Shown here: positions 19,843 through 28,595 of the stretch, piece by piece
How the letters are laid out: every line of letters starts with the position of its first letter
Numbering within the stretch: position 1 is the stretch's first letter
Source: Lachnospira sp.
GTDB lineage: Bacteria; Bacillota; Clostridia; Lachnospirales; Lachnospiraceae
DNA length: 35,205 nucleotides
Direction of reading: 5' to 3'
NCBI GenBank assembly: GCA_028693195.1
Contig: JAQUVV010000004.1
Coordinates: forward strand, 1 to 35,205
Notes under the pieces: generated by a model
What the model was told of the DNA's origin: nothing
Database searches by the model: none
What the model saw: the letters and a program-made list of their open reading frames with translations, nothing else
Made by a program: the position numbers and the translations under genes

Positions 19843-21336
19843 CTATACCAGCGACTCTTTATATTCTGCTGGTGTCATACCTGTCACCTTTTTAAATGCC
19901 TTATAAAAATACTGACCATCTGCTGCATATCCAACAAGCTCTGCCAAATCAGCAGTCTTAAGCTTTATATCAAACTGCATCAGCTGCTGAGACATCTTGA
20001 TTCTTCGGTCTACAAGGAAATCTGTAAATTTCATATCAAAAAGCTTTGTGAATTTTCTTCCAAAATAATCCACATTCATAAAAAACACTTCTTTTGCAAG
20101 ATACTGAATATTAAGCTCTGGATTCTGAATGTTCTGATAAATTGCCTGCAAGATCAATCTTCTTCGCTTCTCCTCCTCATCCTTTGCGCCCAACTTCTTC
20201 TCACTCACAATCTGACCCACCACATATTCCATATATGTCCAAGACGTTAAGAAATTCTGATTCTCCTCCGGACTAATATGAAACATCAGCTTTAACATGA
20301 CTTCACACATCTTCATCTTCTGATTTAGTGTATATTCCAGCAAATCCATCTTCTGAAATGCAATGACCATTTCAAAAAGAATCTCTTCAAAATCTTTACT
20401 CTCCTTTAGCTGTGTATATGCAAGAATGTGTGGCATACCATCATTGAGGTTCTGGAATAGATCATCACTAAGCAGTCCACTTAAGTTTTCTACCTCTCCC
20501 ATACGAAACAATTCCTGAATTCTCTTATACATCTCACCTGCTGTTTCAATCTTACCGCTCTCACTGATTGCTGCTTGAAGCTCCATGGTAAAGATTTCGC
20601 GATAAACCTCTCCTGCCCGATCATACATGTCCTTCACAATGTTTCTTGTCTCTTCCTTTAAAAGAAATATCATCTGATCTTCAATATGGGTGGACAACAC
20701 CACATTCTCCTCCCCCATCAGTTCATGAAAGATATTTCCCAGGGAAAACTGCTCAATGGTATTAAATCCACCTTCTGTGCGGAATGCCATCATATAATAA
20801 TTGTGCATTGTACTTTCCATTTCATCCAGAAAATACATATATTCATCCTTTACATTTGCATGATCAATGAGGATATTGCGGAAAATCTGTTCCTTTGCCT
20901 TTGGAAGGAGACGATGCACGGTTCTTTTATACTTATTCTCTTCATCTGCCTTCTGGCGCTTTGCCGCAATCTCCGCCTTCACATCCTGCAGAACCTTCGC
21001 AATCTTCATCTCATCAGACGGCTTTAAGATATAATGCTTCACACCTTCTTCCATTGCTCTGGAAGTATATTCATACTCTCCATAGCCTGACAGCACAATA
21101 TAGCTAATATCTCTATACATCTTCTGTGCCTTCTCAATCATCTCAATTCCATCCATGACAGGCATCTTCACATCTGTAATCACAATATCCGGTCTGTATG
21201 CATTAATCAGCACCAGTCCTTCCTGACCATTCTGCGCTGTTCCAATCAATTCTACATCATATTCATTCCAGGGAATCAGCTCTGCCATTCCCTTACGTTC
21301 TATCTCTTCATCATCCACAAGCAGTAATCTATACAT
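19843..21336 (-). CDS. YesN-type response regulator (REC + AraC helix-turn-helix)
   Basis: A 497-residue cytoplasmic regulator. The N-terminal receiver domain has the acidic pocket DDE (8-10), the phospho-acceptor D55 in DIVITDVKMPVMDG and the Lys in YILKPS. A long middle region of unknown fold follows, and the last 100 residues form an AraC-type DNA-binding domain (NIQYLAKEVFFMNVDYFGRK and VGYAADGQYFYKAFKKVTG). This domain order is typical of YesN. It overlaps the kinase gene by 8 bases. The likely target is the dctPQM operon directly downstream, by context. Confidence 0.93.
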   Translation of the reverse strand: MYRLLLVDDEEIERKGMAELIPWNEYDVELIGTAQNGQEGLVLINAYRPDIVITDVKMPVMDGIEMIEKAQKMYRDISYIVLSGYGEYEYTSRAMEEGVKHYILKPSDEMKIAKVLQDVKAEIAAKRQKADEENKYKRTVHRLLPKAKEQIFRNILIDHANVKDEYMYFLDEMESTMHNYYMMAFRTEGGFNTIEQFSLGNIFHELMGEENVVLSTHIEDQMIFLLKEETRNIVKDMYDRAGEVYREIFTMELQAAISESGKIETAGEMYKRIQELFRMGEVENLSGLLSDDLFQNLNDGMPHILAYTQLKESKDFEEILFEMVIAFQKMDLLEYTLNQKMKMCEVMLKLMFHISPEENQNFLTSWTYMEYVVGQIVSEKKLGAKDEEEKRRRLILQAIYQNIQNPELNIQYLAKEVFFMNVDYFGRKFTKLFDMKFTDFLVDRRIKMSQQLMQFDIKLKTADLAELVGYAADGQYFYKAFKKVTGMTPAEYKESLV

Positions 21337-23137
21337 TGATTTCCCCTTCCTTCAATTTCGGAACTTTAATTGATATGACCGTTCCTTTTCCCTCTTCACT
21401 ATTTATGTGAAATTGGTAGCTTTCATATATCAGCTCCAGACGTTCTTTGATATTCTTTAGTCCTATTCCGTGTCCCTTTGGTGTAAATGTCATATTCCGT
21501 ATCTGCTCCAGCTCTTGTGGACTCATTCCTGTTCCTGTATCACTCACACGGATAGCAATCCACTGTTCTTCTTCACAGACCTCTACTCTAATTCTGCATT
21601 TTTCAAATGCATTCTCTAAGCCATAGGCAATAGAGTTCTCTACCAATGGCTGAATCATCATTCTCGGCACGCAGTATTCTGATAAATCTCCCTGTCTTTC
21701 CAATTCAAATTCCAGCTTATTCTGATAACGGAACTGCTGGATCGTAATATAACTCTTGATAATACCGATTTCTTCCTCAACTGTTGCCAAAGGTCTCTGT
21801 GCAAATGTAGCATGCAGCAGGTTGCCCAGCTCTATATTCATCAGTCCAGCTTCTTCATTTCTTCTTGCTTTAATCATCCAGTTAATCGCATTCAGCGTAT
21901 TATAGAGAAAATGAGGATTGATCTGCGCCTGAAGCAGACGGTACTTGGTTTCCTGAATCACTGCCTGCTTTTCATAGTTTGTTCGAATCAGTGTATTAAT
22001 CTGTTCCAGCATTGACTTGAATTCTTCTGTTATTTCACCGACCTCATCTCCATAGGTCTCCTTTGGCAGAATCTCCATGGCTTGATCAAAGTCTCCCTTC
22101 ATGACGACCTGCATGGAATCCGAAAGGGTGGATAAGGGTGTGGTAATCAGTCTGGACATTTTACGCATACAGAAAATCATCAATCCAAACAAAATCAGAA
22201 AACATCCAATGAGAATATATCGGACAATCATAATCTCACCAAATATCTTCGTATAAGGGAACATATTCACATAGGTCCATCCCGTCTTATCCGACTTCAA
22301 ATAGCACATGAAATATCGTTCTCCCTGATAACGAATAATCTTGTGTCCTTTGTTTTCTGTTGCCTGTGGAATATACTTTGCTATTTTCTCTTCATTAAAG
22401 TTACTGTAGACAATATTCTCCCCTGAATAAACTGCAACATTGGAATCCTCTCCCTGAAGACTGGATATCCCATTATAAAAGATGCTATTGGTATTGCTGA
22501 CCAAAACAATGGTTCCCAGGTAATCCAGACTGGCATAGGTCGCCTCTCTGATATCTCTGGCTGCAAGTAAATATGGATAGTCCTTACTAGGCGCAGTATA
22601 TACATAACTTCCTGTTTCCGCATGTGCTCTTCCCAAAAGATCTGACATTCGCTCTGAATCCACTTTTCCCGTATCAATTCCTGTCTTAAATCGAATACTG
22701 TTAAAGTAATAATAAGAGGTGCTAAGGACTTCCGGATATTCGGTCATTTTCTCGTAAATGTTTCTTCTAACACCTGTCATCTTGTAGGAATAAGCATCGG
22801 AAGGATATAAGAATTCCTTGGAATCCATCAGTTGCTGCTGAATATCCTTATCCAAAACCGTGGTATAGGAATAGGTCTCAATCTTAGACATATTCTCATC
22901 AACCCTGCTAATATAAAAACTTAATTCTTCTATGGAATTCTCATACAGCTTGGAATCATAAATATCCAGACTTGTCTGCAATGCAAGAACTGATGCCACA
23001 CAGGTAATACCCGCAAACAGCACATAAATCAGGATAATCTTCTTAGACAGACTGGACTGACGTAGTCTGCTTTTTATTTTCTCTTTAAGCTGTACAATTC
23101 TGTCTTTTCCTTTATGATTCCCACTATGGTTCTTCAT
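21329..23137 (-). CDS. YesM-type sensor histidine kinase
   Basis: A 602-residue membrane kinase. Membrane segments at about 33-56 and 304-323 flank an extracellular region of about 250 residues (Cache-like). A HAMP linker follows, then the LytS/YesM-type kinase core: H409 in QINPHFLYNTLNAI, the N box QPLVENSIAYG (N501), the G1 box DTGTGM (D533) and GHGIGLKNIKERL. It is encoded with the YesN-like regulator and an orphan sugar-binding lipoprotein, 63 bp downstream of the latter. The lipoprotein is a good candidate for presenting the ligand to the extracellular domain. Confidence 0.94.
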   Translation of the reverse strand: MKNHSGNHKGKDRIVQLKEKIKSRLRQSSLSKKIILIYVLFAGITCVASVLALQTSLDIYDSKLYENSIEELSFYISRVDENMSKIETYSYTTVLDKDIQQQLMDSKEFLYPSDAYSYKMTGVRRNIYEKMTEYPEVLSTSYYYFNSIRFKTGIDTGKVDSERMSDLLGRAHAETGSYVYTAPSKDYPYLLAARDIREATYASLDYLGTIVLVSNTNSIFYNGISSLQGEDSNVAVYSGENIVYSNFNEEKIAKYIPQATENKGHKIIRYQGERYFMCYLKSDKTGWTYVNMFPYTKIFGEIMIVRYILIGCFLILFGLMIFCMRKMSRLITTPLSTLSDSMQVVMKGDFDQAMEILPKETYGDEVGEITEEFKSMLEQINTLIRTNYEKQAVIQETKYRLLQAQINPHFLYNTLNAINWMIKARRNEEAGLMNIELGNLLHATFAQRPLATVEEEIGIIKSYITIQQFRYQNKLEFELERQGDLSEYCVPRMMIQPLVENSIAYGLENAFEKCRIRVEVCEEEQWIAIRVSDTGTGMSPQELEQIRNMTFTPKGHGIGLKNIKERLELIYESYQFHINSEEGKGTVISIKVPKLKEGEINV

Positions 23138-23200
23138 ACTGCTTCTGCCTGCCCTTTTCTCCGAATTTTTCTATCAGCTTATCTTATCCATTTCTAATTT

Positions 23201-24550
23201 TTACTTGTATTTTTTGGGTTTATTCTTCGCCAGTACCTTGTTGGCAGCCTCCATAAATTCTCTCGCTGCTTCCTGTGCTGTCTGCTGTCCATGAAATACT
23301 GAGTTTCCCGCATTCATAAATAACTTATTAATCTCCATAACTCCGCAAGGCTCTGGCGCAACCACCGTACCAATTAAATTCTTTTCTTTCTCTGTATAAT
23401 GAAACATCTCTGCCTGCTGTTTTGACAGATTTCCAGATTCCAAAAGAACATCTCTGATTTTAGAAGAAACCGGAATTCCACGTTCTGCATTGATAATATA
23501 ATTCGCTTCCTCTGAATTAATAAACCAGTTGATAAATTCTGCTGCTTCCTTCTTCACTGTTGATTTCTCAGAAATCGAAAGCAGCTGTCCTGGTTTCACC
23601 CATAACGCCTGATTATCTGACCCTTCAGCAAGTGGAGGCGTAATCATTCCAATGGTATCGTTATACTCTGCAACACTTGTTGCATAGTTATCCCAGTCAA
23701 AGCAGAATGCAGCCTCTCCCGTAGCCACTGGTCCTCCCGACTGGCCAAGACTTTCAATCTGCGCGAATTCATCTGGGTCAGGATAGAGATTATTATTAAT
23801 CATGTTATTCCATAAATCCAGATAACCTGCAATAATTGACTCATCCGTAAATCCCAGTTCTGTTCCGTCATCACTGTATAGCTGCTCCCCATGCTGCCTT
23901 ACCCAATAGTTTAAAAGCGTTGTATTTCCAACTGCACCAGAAGACACCACTGCCCCTGCTTTTCCGGTAACCTTGGTCACCTCTGCACTCATATTCACGA
24001 AATCCTCCCATGTCCAATCCTTGGTTGGAAGATTAACTCCCGCATCATTTAACACACTCATATTATATCCAACTGCCATGGTTGTCGTAGAGCATACCAT
24101 TCCTGTCAGTTCTCCATCGACCACACCCATATTCATAACATCTACGTCAATATTGGATGTATCAATGGTTCCGTCTTCTATATACTTTGTCATATCTGCC
24201 AAAGAGTTATTTTTACTATAGGTATTCAGATACATGTAATCCATCTGCACAATATCTGGCATTGCCCCCGTTGCCGCCTGAGTTGATAATCTGTCGAAAT
24301 ATCCATCCCATCCCGTAGGATTTGCCTCAAAGACAATATTCGGATGTAGCTTCGTGTATAAATCCAGAAGCTCCTGTGTATACTCATTCCTATTATCCGT
24401 TCCCCACCACTCAAACCGAATCGTGATTTTACTTTCCTCTGTAACTCCACCTGTCGGTTCCATACATGCTACAATCGACAACATCATCATAACCGCAATT
24501 TGAAGTGCTGCGATTCGCTTGATATAGTGATATCTCTCCTTTAAAATCAT
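23201..24550 (-). CDS. Extracellular solute-binding lipoprotein (ABC sugar family 1), probably a sensor component
   Basis: About 449 residues. The lipobox LSIVAC gives a lipidated Cys at about residue 29. The mature part has family 1 solute-binding features: ITIRFEWWGTDNRNEYTQEL, the conserved ATGAMPDIVQMD, and WTWEDFVNMSAEVT. I use the ATG at 24550, which has AGGG about 8 bases upstream; a TTG at 24583 lacks a ribosome binding site. No ABC permease or ATPase gene is in the window. It heads an operon with a YesM-like kinase and a YesN-like regulator, so sensing rather than transport is the likelier job. The alternative is that it supplies an ABC permease encoded elsewhere. Confidence 0.9.
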   Translation of the reverse strand: MILKERYHYIKRIAALQIAVMMMLSIVACMEPTGGVTEESKITIRFEWWGTDNRNEYTQELLDLYTKLHPNIVFEANPTGWDGYFDRLSTQAATGAMPDIVQMDYMYLNTYSKNNSLADMTKYIEDGTIDTSNIDVDVMNMGVVDGELTGMVCSTTTMAVGYNMSVLNDAGVNLPTKDWTWEDFVNMSAEVTKVTGKAGAVVSSGAVGNTTLLNYWVRQHGEQLYSDDGTELGFTDESIIAGYLDLWNNMINNNLYPDPDEFAQIESLGQSGGPVATGEAAFCFDWDNYATSVAEYNDTIGMITPPLAEGSDNQALWVKPGQLLSISEKSTVKKEAAEFINWFINSEEANYIINAERGIPVSSKIRDVLLESGNLSKQQAEMFHYTEKEKNLIGTVVAPEPCGVMEINKLFMNAGNSVFHGQQTAQEAAREFMEAANKVLAKNKPKKYK

Positions 24551-24611
24551 ACCTGCCACCCTTTTCTTTTCTACACGGCTCAAAACATACGTTATAGTTA
24601 AGTATACAAAA

Positions 24612-24640
24612 TTATACGTATCAAATCAAATGATTGTAAT
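24612..24640 (-). promoter_or_regulatory. Promoter of the sensor operon
   Basis: Minus strand: -35 TTACAA (24640-24635), a 17-bp spacer and -10 TATAAT (24617-24612). This places the start of transcription near 24604, about 55 bases before the ATG at 24550. Its -35 hexamer is the reverse complement of that of a plus-strand promoter. Confidence 0.65.
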
Positions 24641-24663
24641 TTTTTTATAAAACTGATATAATT
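24635..24663 (+). promoter_or_regulatory. Promoter of the DUF402 gene, sharing its -35 with the opposite promoter
   Basis: Plus strand: -35 TTGTAA (24635-24640), a 17-bp spacer, -10 TATATT (24658-24663). The same six base pairs serve as the -35 (TTACAA) of the sensor-operon promoter on the other strand, so the two polymerases would compete. Confidence 0.5.
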
Positions 24664-24695
24664 TTTCTATTAACTTTAAGTAATATATAACTATA

Positions 24696-24713
24696 AAGGT
24701 ACTGAACAGTTAC
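24696..24713 (-). repeat. Dispersed palindrome, copy 3 (one arm well conserved)
   Basis: On the minus strand reads GTAACTGTTCAGTACCTT, identical over 18 bases to copy 1; the second arm has decayed to TATAGTTA. It lies in the leader of the DUF402 gene. Confidence 0.7.
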
Positions 24714-24757
24714 AACGTTTTATATAAATGACGCCAATGAATATGGGGAGGATTATT

Positions 24758-25225
24758 ATGTCTACTCTTTTTCGCAAACGCCTGATTCCAGCAGAATGTA
24801 TTAGTCTGAAAGATGATCACATTATTCATATGGAATCAGATATGATTATTACTAAATGGAAGACCTTTCGTCCTAAGCCTGACTTTTCCCATGGAATTTC
24901 ATATTATGTTTTAGACAAGGGCTGGAAGATTAGTAAGTTCTTCAAAGAGGACGGCTCTCTGGCTTATATTTACTGTGATATCATTGATACCAGTTATAAT
25001 GAAGTCAATGACACCTATATCTTCACAGATTTACTTGCAGATGTGATTATTATTGGCGACCAGGTGAAGGTAGTCGATTTGGATGAATTAGGCGATGCCT
25101 GCAGCGAGGGTCTGATCAGTAACGAGATGCTAGTCGCTTCTCTGCATAAGCTAAATAATCTGCTGACAATTATCTATGATGGTGAATTTCAGAACTACCT
25201 GAATGTGTTAGACCAGTATTGTTAG
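24758..25225 (+). CDS. DUF402-family protein
   Basis: A 155-residue protein. The start at 24758 (MSTLFRKRLIPAECISLKDD) is preceded by GGGGAGG at 7 bases; an earlier in-frame ATG at 24728 has no such site. The DUF402 core is seen in GWKISKFFKEDGSLAYIYCD and the following IIDTSYNEVNDTYIFTDLLADVII, with clustered acidic residues (DVIIIGDQVKVVDLDEL) that bind metal in characterised relatives. Some family members hydrolyse nucleoside di- or triphosphates; whether this one does is unknown. It is one of the few plus-strand genes and has its own promoter and terminator. Confidence 0.82.
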   Translation: MSTLFRKRLIPAECISLKDDHIIHMESDMIITKWKTFRPKPDFSHGISYYVLDKGWKISKFFKEDGSLAYIYCDIIDTSYNEVNDTYIFTDLLADVIIIGDQVKVVDLDELGDACSEGLISNEMLVASLHKLNNLLTIIYDGEFQNYLNVLDQYC

Positions 25226-25238
25226 TTCTATAAATTAA

Positions 25239-25287
25239 AAAATGTGCCAGAACCACAGAGAAATTCTCTGTCATTCTGACACATTTT
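25239..25287. terminator. Bidirectional terminator between DUF402 and dCMP deaminase genes
   Basis: AAAATGTG and CACATTTT form the outer stem, with CAGAA/TTCTG and CAGAG/CTCTG inside. A-rich and T-rich flanks suit termination in both directions between these convergent genes. Confidence 0.88.
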
Positions 25288-25303
25288 CTTTTATTATTTA
25301 GCG

Positions 25304-25333
25304 GTAACAGTTCAGTACCTTCTGAATAGCTGC
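25304..25333 (+). repeat. Dispersed 30-bp palindrome, copy 4
   Basis: Reads GTAACAGTTCAGTACCTTCT then GAATAGCTGC; 18 of the first 19 bases agree with copy 1. It lies between the terminator and the 3' end of the dCMP deaminase gene. Confidence 0.7.
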
Positions 25334-25335
25334 AT

Positions 25336-25821
25336 TTAGAGCTCAATCTCAATTTTTCTTTCAGTCTCCTGATACTTATAGTAGCGAACTCCAGCTGCGT
25401 TGAGCATTCTCTTAGAACCGATGACCGAATCCGTGGTCGAATACTTATCACAGTCATATACAATTGTCTTGATTCCCGCCTGAATAATTGCTTTCGCACA
25501 TTCGTTACAAGGGAACAATGTCACATACATCTTGGCATTATCCAAACTTCCACCGCGATAATTAAGAATTGCATTCAACTCACTATGTGCGGTGTAAAGA
25601 TACTTATTATCCAGCGGATCTCCCTCTCTTGACCATGGGAACTCATCATCAGAACAGCCTCTTGGCAATCCATTATATCCCATGGAAAGAATCTTATTAT
25701 CCTCACTGACAATACATGCTCCCACCTGAGTATTCGGATCTTTGGAGCGCATTGCAGAGAGCTTTGCTACTCCCATGAAATATTCATCCCATGATATGTA
25801 ATCTTTTCTCTTCTGATTCAT
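25336..25821 (-). CDS. comEB: dCMP deaminase (ComEB-like)
   Basis: 161 residues. It deaminates dCMP to dUMP for dTTP synthesis. The zinc site is H79-S-E81 (the family usually has HAE) and P-C105-x-x-C108 in FPCNECAKAI. The insert ACIVSEDNKILSMGYNGLPR with further Cys and acidic residues (CSDDEFPW) marks dCMP deaminases as opposed to cytidine deaminases. It follows upp by 11 bp and is the last gene of the sua5-ywlE-rpiB-upp run. Confidence 0.92.
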   Translation of the reverse strand: MNQKRKDYISWDEYFMGVAKLSAMRSKDPNTQVGACIVSEDNKILSMGYNGLPRGCSDDEFPWSREGDPLDNKYLYTAHSELNAILNYRGGSLDNAKMYVTLFPCNECAKAIIQAGIKTIVYDCDKYSTTDSVIGSKRMLNAAGVRYYKYQETERKIEIEL

Positions 25822-25832
25822 ATTTCCCTCTA

Positions 25833-26462
25833 TTACTTCGTTCCGAAGATTCTGTCTCCTGCATCACCAAGACCAGGAATAATGTACTTGTTCTCATTTA
25901 ACTTCTCATCCAATGCGCCAATATAAATATCTACATCTGGATGATCCTTTCTTAGTCTTTCCAGACCTTCTGGAGCAGCGATGATACACATAAAATGAAC
26001 ATTCTTTGCTCCTCTGTTCTTGATCATTGTAATTGCTGCTGATGCAGAACCACCTGTTGCAAGCATCGGATCAACAACGAATACTTCTCTTTCAGAAATA
26101 TCCTCTGGCATCTTACAGTAATACTCTACTGGTTCATGAGTTGTCTCATCTCTGAATAACCCAATATGTCCAACCTTAGCAGCTGGAATCATAGAAAGCA
26201 TTCCATCAACCATACCAAGACCTGCACGAAGAATTGGCACAACTGCCAGTTTCTTTCCCTTTAATTCCTGTACAGTTGTCTTGCAGATAGGTGTCTCAAT
26301 TTCAACATCATGTAACTGTAAATCTCTTGTTGCCTCATAACACATCAGCATAGCAACCTCGCTGATGAGCTGTCTAAAATCCTTAGATCCTGTCTCTAAT
26401 CTTCTTGCGATACCAATCTTGTGCTTAATCAGTGGGTGTTCCATAATAACAACATTTGCCAT
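25833..26462 (-). CDS. upp: Uracil phosphoribosyltransferase
   Basis: 209 residues, the usual length. It makes UMP from uracil and PRPP. The PRPP loop [15 protein letters not shown], the uracil-binding end ([16 protein letters not shown]) and the N-terminal [12 protein letters not shown] are all characteristic. It lies between rpiB and the dCMP deaminase gene, so this run handles pyrimidine salvage. In Bacillus subtilis upp directly precedes the atp operon; here about 10 kb separate them. Confidence 0.97.
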   Translation of the reverse strand: MANVVIMEHPLIKHKIGIARRLETGSKDFRQLISEVAMLMCYEATRDLQLHDVEIETPICKTTVQELKGKKLAVVPILRAGLGMVDGMLSMIPAAKVGHIGLFRDETTHEPVEYYCKMPEDISEREVFVVDPMLATGGSASAAITMIKNRGAKNVHFMCIIAAPEGLERLRKDHPDVDIYIGALDEKLNENKYIIPGLGDAGDRIFGTK

Positions 26463-26506
26463 TGTTCCTTCTCCTTATATTATAAAAATTTGTTTTTAGA
26501 TCCTTA

Positions 26507-26935
26507 TTAATCTTCTAACTTATTAATTCTTCTGATATGTCTTTCCTCATTAGAGAACTTCGAATCTAAAAATGTATCTGCAATTCTAAATGCCAATTCT
26601 GATCCAATCACTCTAGCGCCCATACATAATACATTCGCATTATTATGTTCCTTTGTCATCTGTGCACTAAAACAGTCTCCACAAAGTGCAGCACGAATGC
26701 CCTTCACCTTGTTTGCTGCGATACTCATGCCAATTCCTGTTCCACAGAGCAGAATTCCCTCTGTGCATTCTCCAGAAAGCACCAAATCTGTCACTTTATG
26801 TGCATATTCAGGATAATCACAGGAATCCTCTGTATAGGTTCCTACATCCTTGCACTCAATTCCTCTTTTTTTCAAATGTTCCACGAGCTGATTCTTTAAA
26901 TCCAGCGCGCCATGATCGCAGCCAATTGCTATCAT
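26507..26935 (-). CDS. rpiB: Ribose-5-phosphate isomerase B
   Basis: 142 residues. It interconverts ribulose 5-phosphate and ribose 5-phosphate, the precursor of PRPP. The start IAIGCDHGALDLKNQL, the catalytic Cys in LLCGTGIGMSIAANK and the segment EHNNANVLCMGARVIG are family signatures. It follows the phosphatase gene by 12 bp. The related LacA/LacB isomerases are less likely given the RpiB-type motifs and context. Confidence 0.95.
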   Translation of the reverse strand: MIAIGCDHGALDLKNQLVEHLKKRGIECKDVGTYTEDSCDYPEYAHKVTDLVLSGECTEGILLCGTGIGMSIAANKVKGIRAALCGDCFSAQMTKEHNNANVLCMGARVIGSELAFRIADTFLDSKFSNEERHIRRINKLED

Positions 26936-26947
26936 ATAATCCTCCTT

Positions 26948-27403
26948 TTATTCTTCTGTTTCATTCTTTAGGATTGCTGCGGCTTTCTCAATCAGTCTGT
27001 ACAGCGCTTCAAAGCATTTGTTATATTCCCCTATGCCCTTGCCATACGGATCTGCGACTTCCACCTCCGGTTCTCCTGCAAATTCTCCCAGGGTATATAC
27101 ATTAATCGCTTCTGTAAATGTATCATAAATCTTATGTTTCATGGTCCCACTCATAACCAGTACCAACGTATCATTGGCAAAATCCTCCCCCGAAAGTTCC
27201 ATGGCGCAGTTACTGGGCATAATCATATTATGCCTGGACGCGACCGCTACGGCCTTGGGGTTATAAGGTTCTGGAAACAGCACCACCATTCCTCTTGACT
27301 CCACAAGAATCTCTGGAATAAAAGCATGCATGATTGTTGCTGACATTGGGCTTCTGCATGTATTGCCCATGCAGACAAAAATAATCTTATTAAAACGATT
27401 CAT
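26948..27403 (-). CDS. ywlE: LMW phosphatase, probable protein-arginine phosphatase (YwlE-like)
   Basis: About 151 residues from the ATG at 27403, which has GGAG 6 bases upstream; an ATG four codons earlier overlaps that site and is less likely. The phosphate loop is C11-M-G-N-T-C-R17-S-P. Thr at the fifth position is what distinguishes YwlE (phospho-arginine) from tyrosine phosphatases, which usually have Ile there. The general-acid Asp is in VADPYGKG near the C-terminus. The gene order sua5-ywlE-rpiB matches Bacillus subtilis ywlC-ywlE-ywlF. Confidence 0.9.
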   Translation of the reverse strand: MNRFNKIIFVCMGNTCRSPMSATIMHAFIPEILVESRGMVVLFPEPYNPKAVAVASRHNMIMPSNCAMELSGEDFANDTLVLVMSGTMKHKIYDTFTEAINVYTLGEFAGEPEVEVADPYGKGIGEYNKCFEALYRLIEKAAAILKNETEE

Positions 27404-27442
27404 ATTAATCTCCATGCTGCCTGTGTATTGAATATCAATACA

Positions 27443-28504
27443 CTATACTTCTATTATAGTATGTCCTGCTGCCTTAATCAACCGATTCATGACAGCTTGT
27501 CCAACATTATTCGTGGAAAAACTTTCCGAATAAATGTATTGAACTCCCATCTGGTCAAATTCTCTAAGCAGCGCATACAAATTGTGAGCAACACTTGCTT
27601 CGCTGTTTCTGCTTCCAACAGACCGAATTTCTCCTGTATGATACAAGTTCTTTGTCTCATCTGTTGCCATAATTCCCACAGAGAATCCTTGTGCTTCCTT
27701 CTTTGCTGCTGCATCATTGATATATGAAATCACATGTTCCATCTGGCCTTCTACTATGGCAAGATCTGCATTGGGTGCGTAATGCTTGTACTTCATACCT
27801 GGTGCCTTCGGAACAACGCCCGGTTTTAATGATCCTTCAATTGCTGGATCAATCCGTACCTCTCCCAGCACCTCACAAAGCATCTCCTGTGTAATATATC
27901 CTGGTCTTAGTATGGTCGGAATTTCCTCACTTAAATCAACAATTGTTGATTCCACACCAATATCCACAGTATCATCCTCAATAATCATATCTATTTTTCC
28001 AGACAAATCATTGATGACATGCTCCGCCTTGGTTGGACTTGGCTTTCCAGATGTATTCGCACTTGGTGCTGCAATATATACACCCGATGTCCGAATCAAC
28101 TCTGCTGCCACTGGATGACTTGGCATTCTGATTGCAACCGTTCCAAGACCTCCAGTAATGGAATTGGGAACAATATCCTTCTTCTTTAAAATCATCGTCA
28201 ATGGACCTGGCCAGAACTTTTCAGCCAGCTTTAATGCCTTCTCATTCACATCACAGGAAAGTTCATACAAATCCTTTTGATCTGCAATGTGCACAATCAG
28301 CGGGTTATCGGATGGTCTTCCCTTGGCTGCATAGATCTTTGCAGAAGCTTTCTCATCCAGTGCATCTCCTCCCAGTCCATAAACTGTCTCTGTTGGAAAT
28401 GCAACCAGACCCCCACTTCTTAAAATCTGCCCAGCCTTCTCGTAAATCAGCCGATTTTCCTTCTCTTGATCCTTTTGTATCTTTCCTATGATTGTTTCCA
28501 TCAT
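27443..28504 (-). CDS. ywlC: L-threonylcarbamoyladenylate synthase (Sua5/YwlC)
   Basis: About 353 residues from the ATG pair at 28504/28501, which has AAGG at 6 bases; the frame extends to 28546 without a good site. It makes threonylcarbamoyl-AMP for the t6A modification of tRNAs that read ANN codons. The YrdC domain has FPTETVYGLGGDA, KGRPSDNPL, and SANTSGKPSPT. The long C-terminal Sua5 domain (PGMKYKHYAPNADL ... VGQAVMNRLIKAAG) shows that this is the Sua5 form and not the short TsaC. Confidence 0.95.
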   Translation of the reverse strand: MMETIIGKIQKDQEKENRLIYEKAGQILRSGGLVAFPTETVYGLGGDALDEKASAKIYAAKGRPSDNPLIVHIADQKDLYELSCDVNEKALKLAEKFWPGPLTMILKKKDIVPNSITGGLGTVAIRMPSHPVAAELIRTSGVYIAAPSANTSGKPSPTKAEHVINDLSGKIDMIIEDDTVDIGVESTIVDLSEEIPTILRPGYITQEMLCEVLGEVRIDPAIEGSLKPGVVPKAPGMKYKHYAPNADLAIVEGQMEHVISYINDAAAKKEAQGFSVGIMATDETKNLYHTGEIRSVGSRNSEASVAHNLYALLREFDQMGVQYIYSESFSTNNVGQAVMNRLIKAAGHTIIEV

Positions 28505-28595
28505 TCTTACCTTCTTCATTATGCATGTTCTACAGCTTCTGCTCATAAATTTGTAATATATCCTTACACTGTTAGTGTTCGAATCCCGTTGCTGT

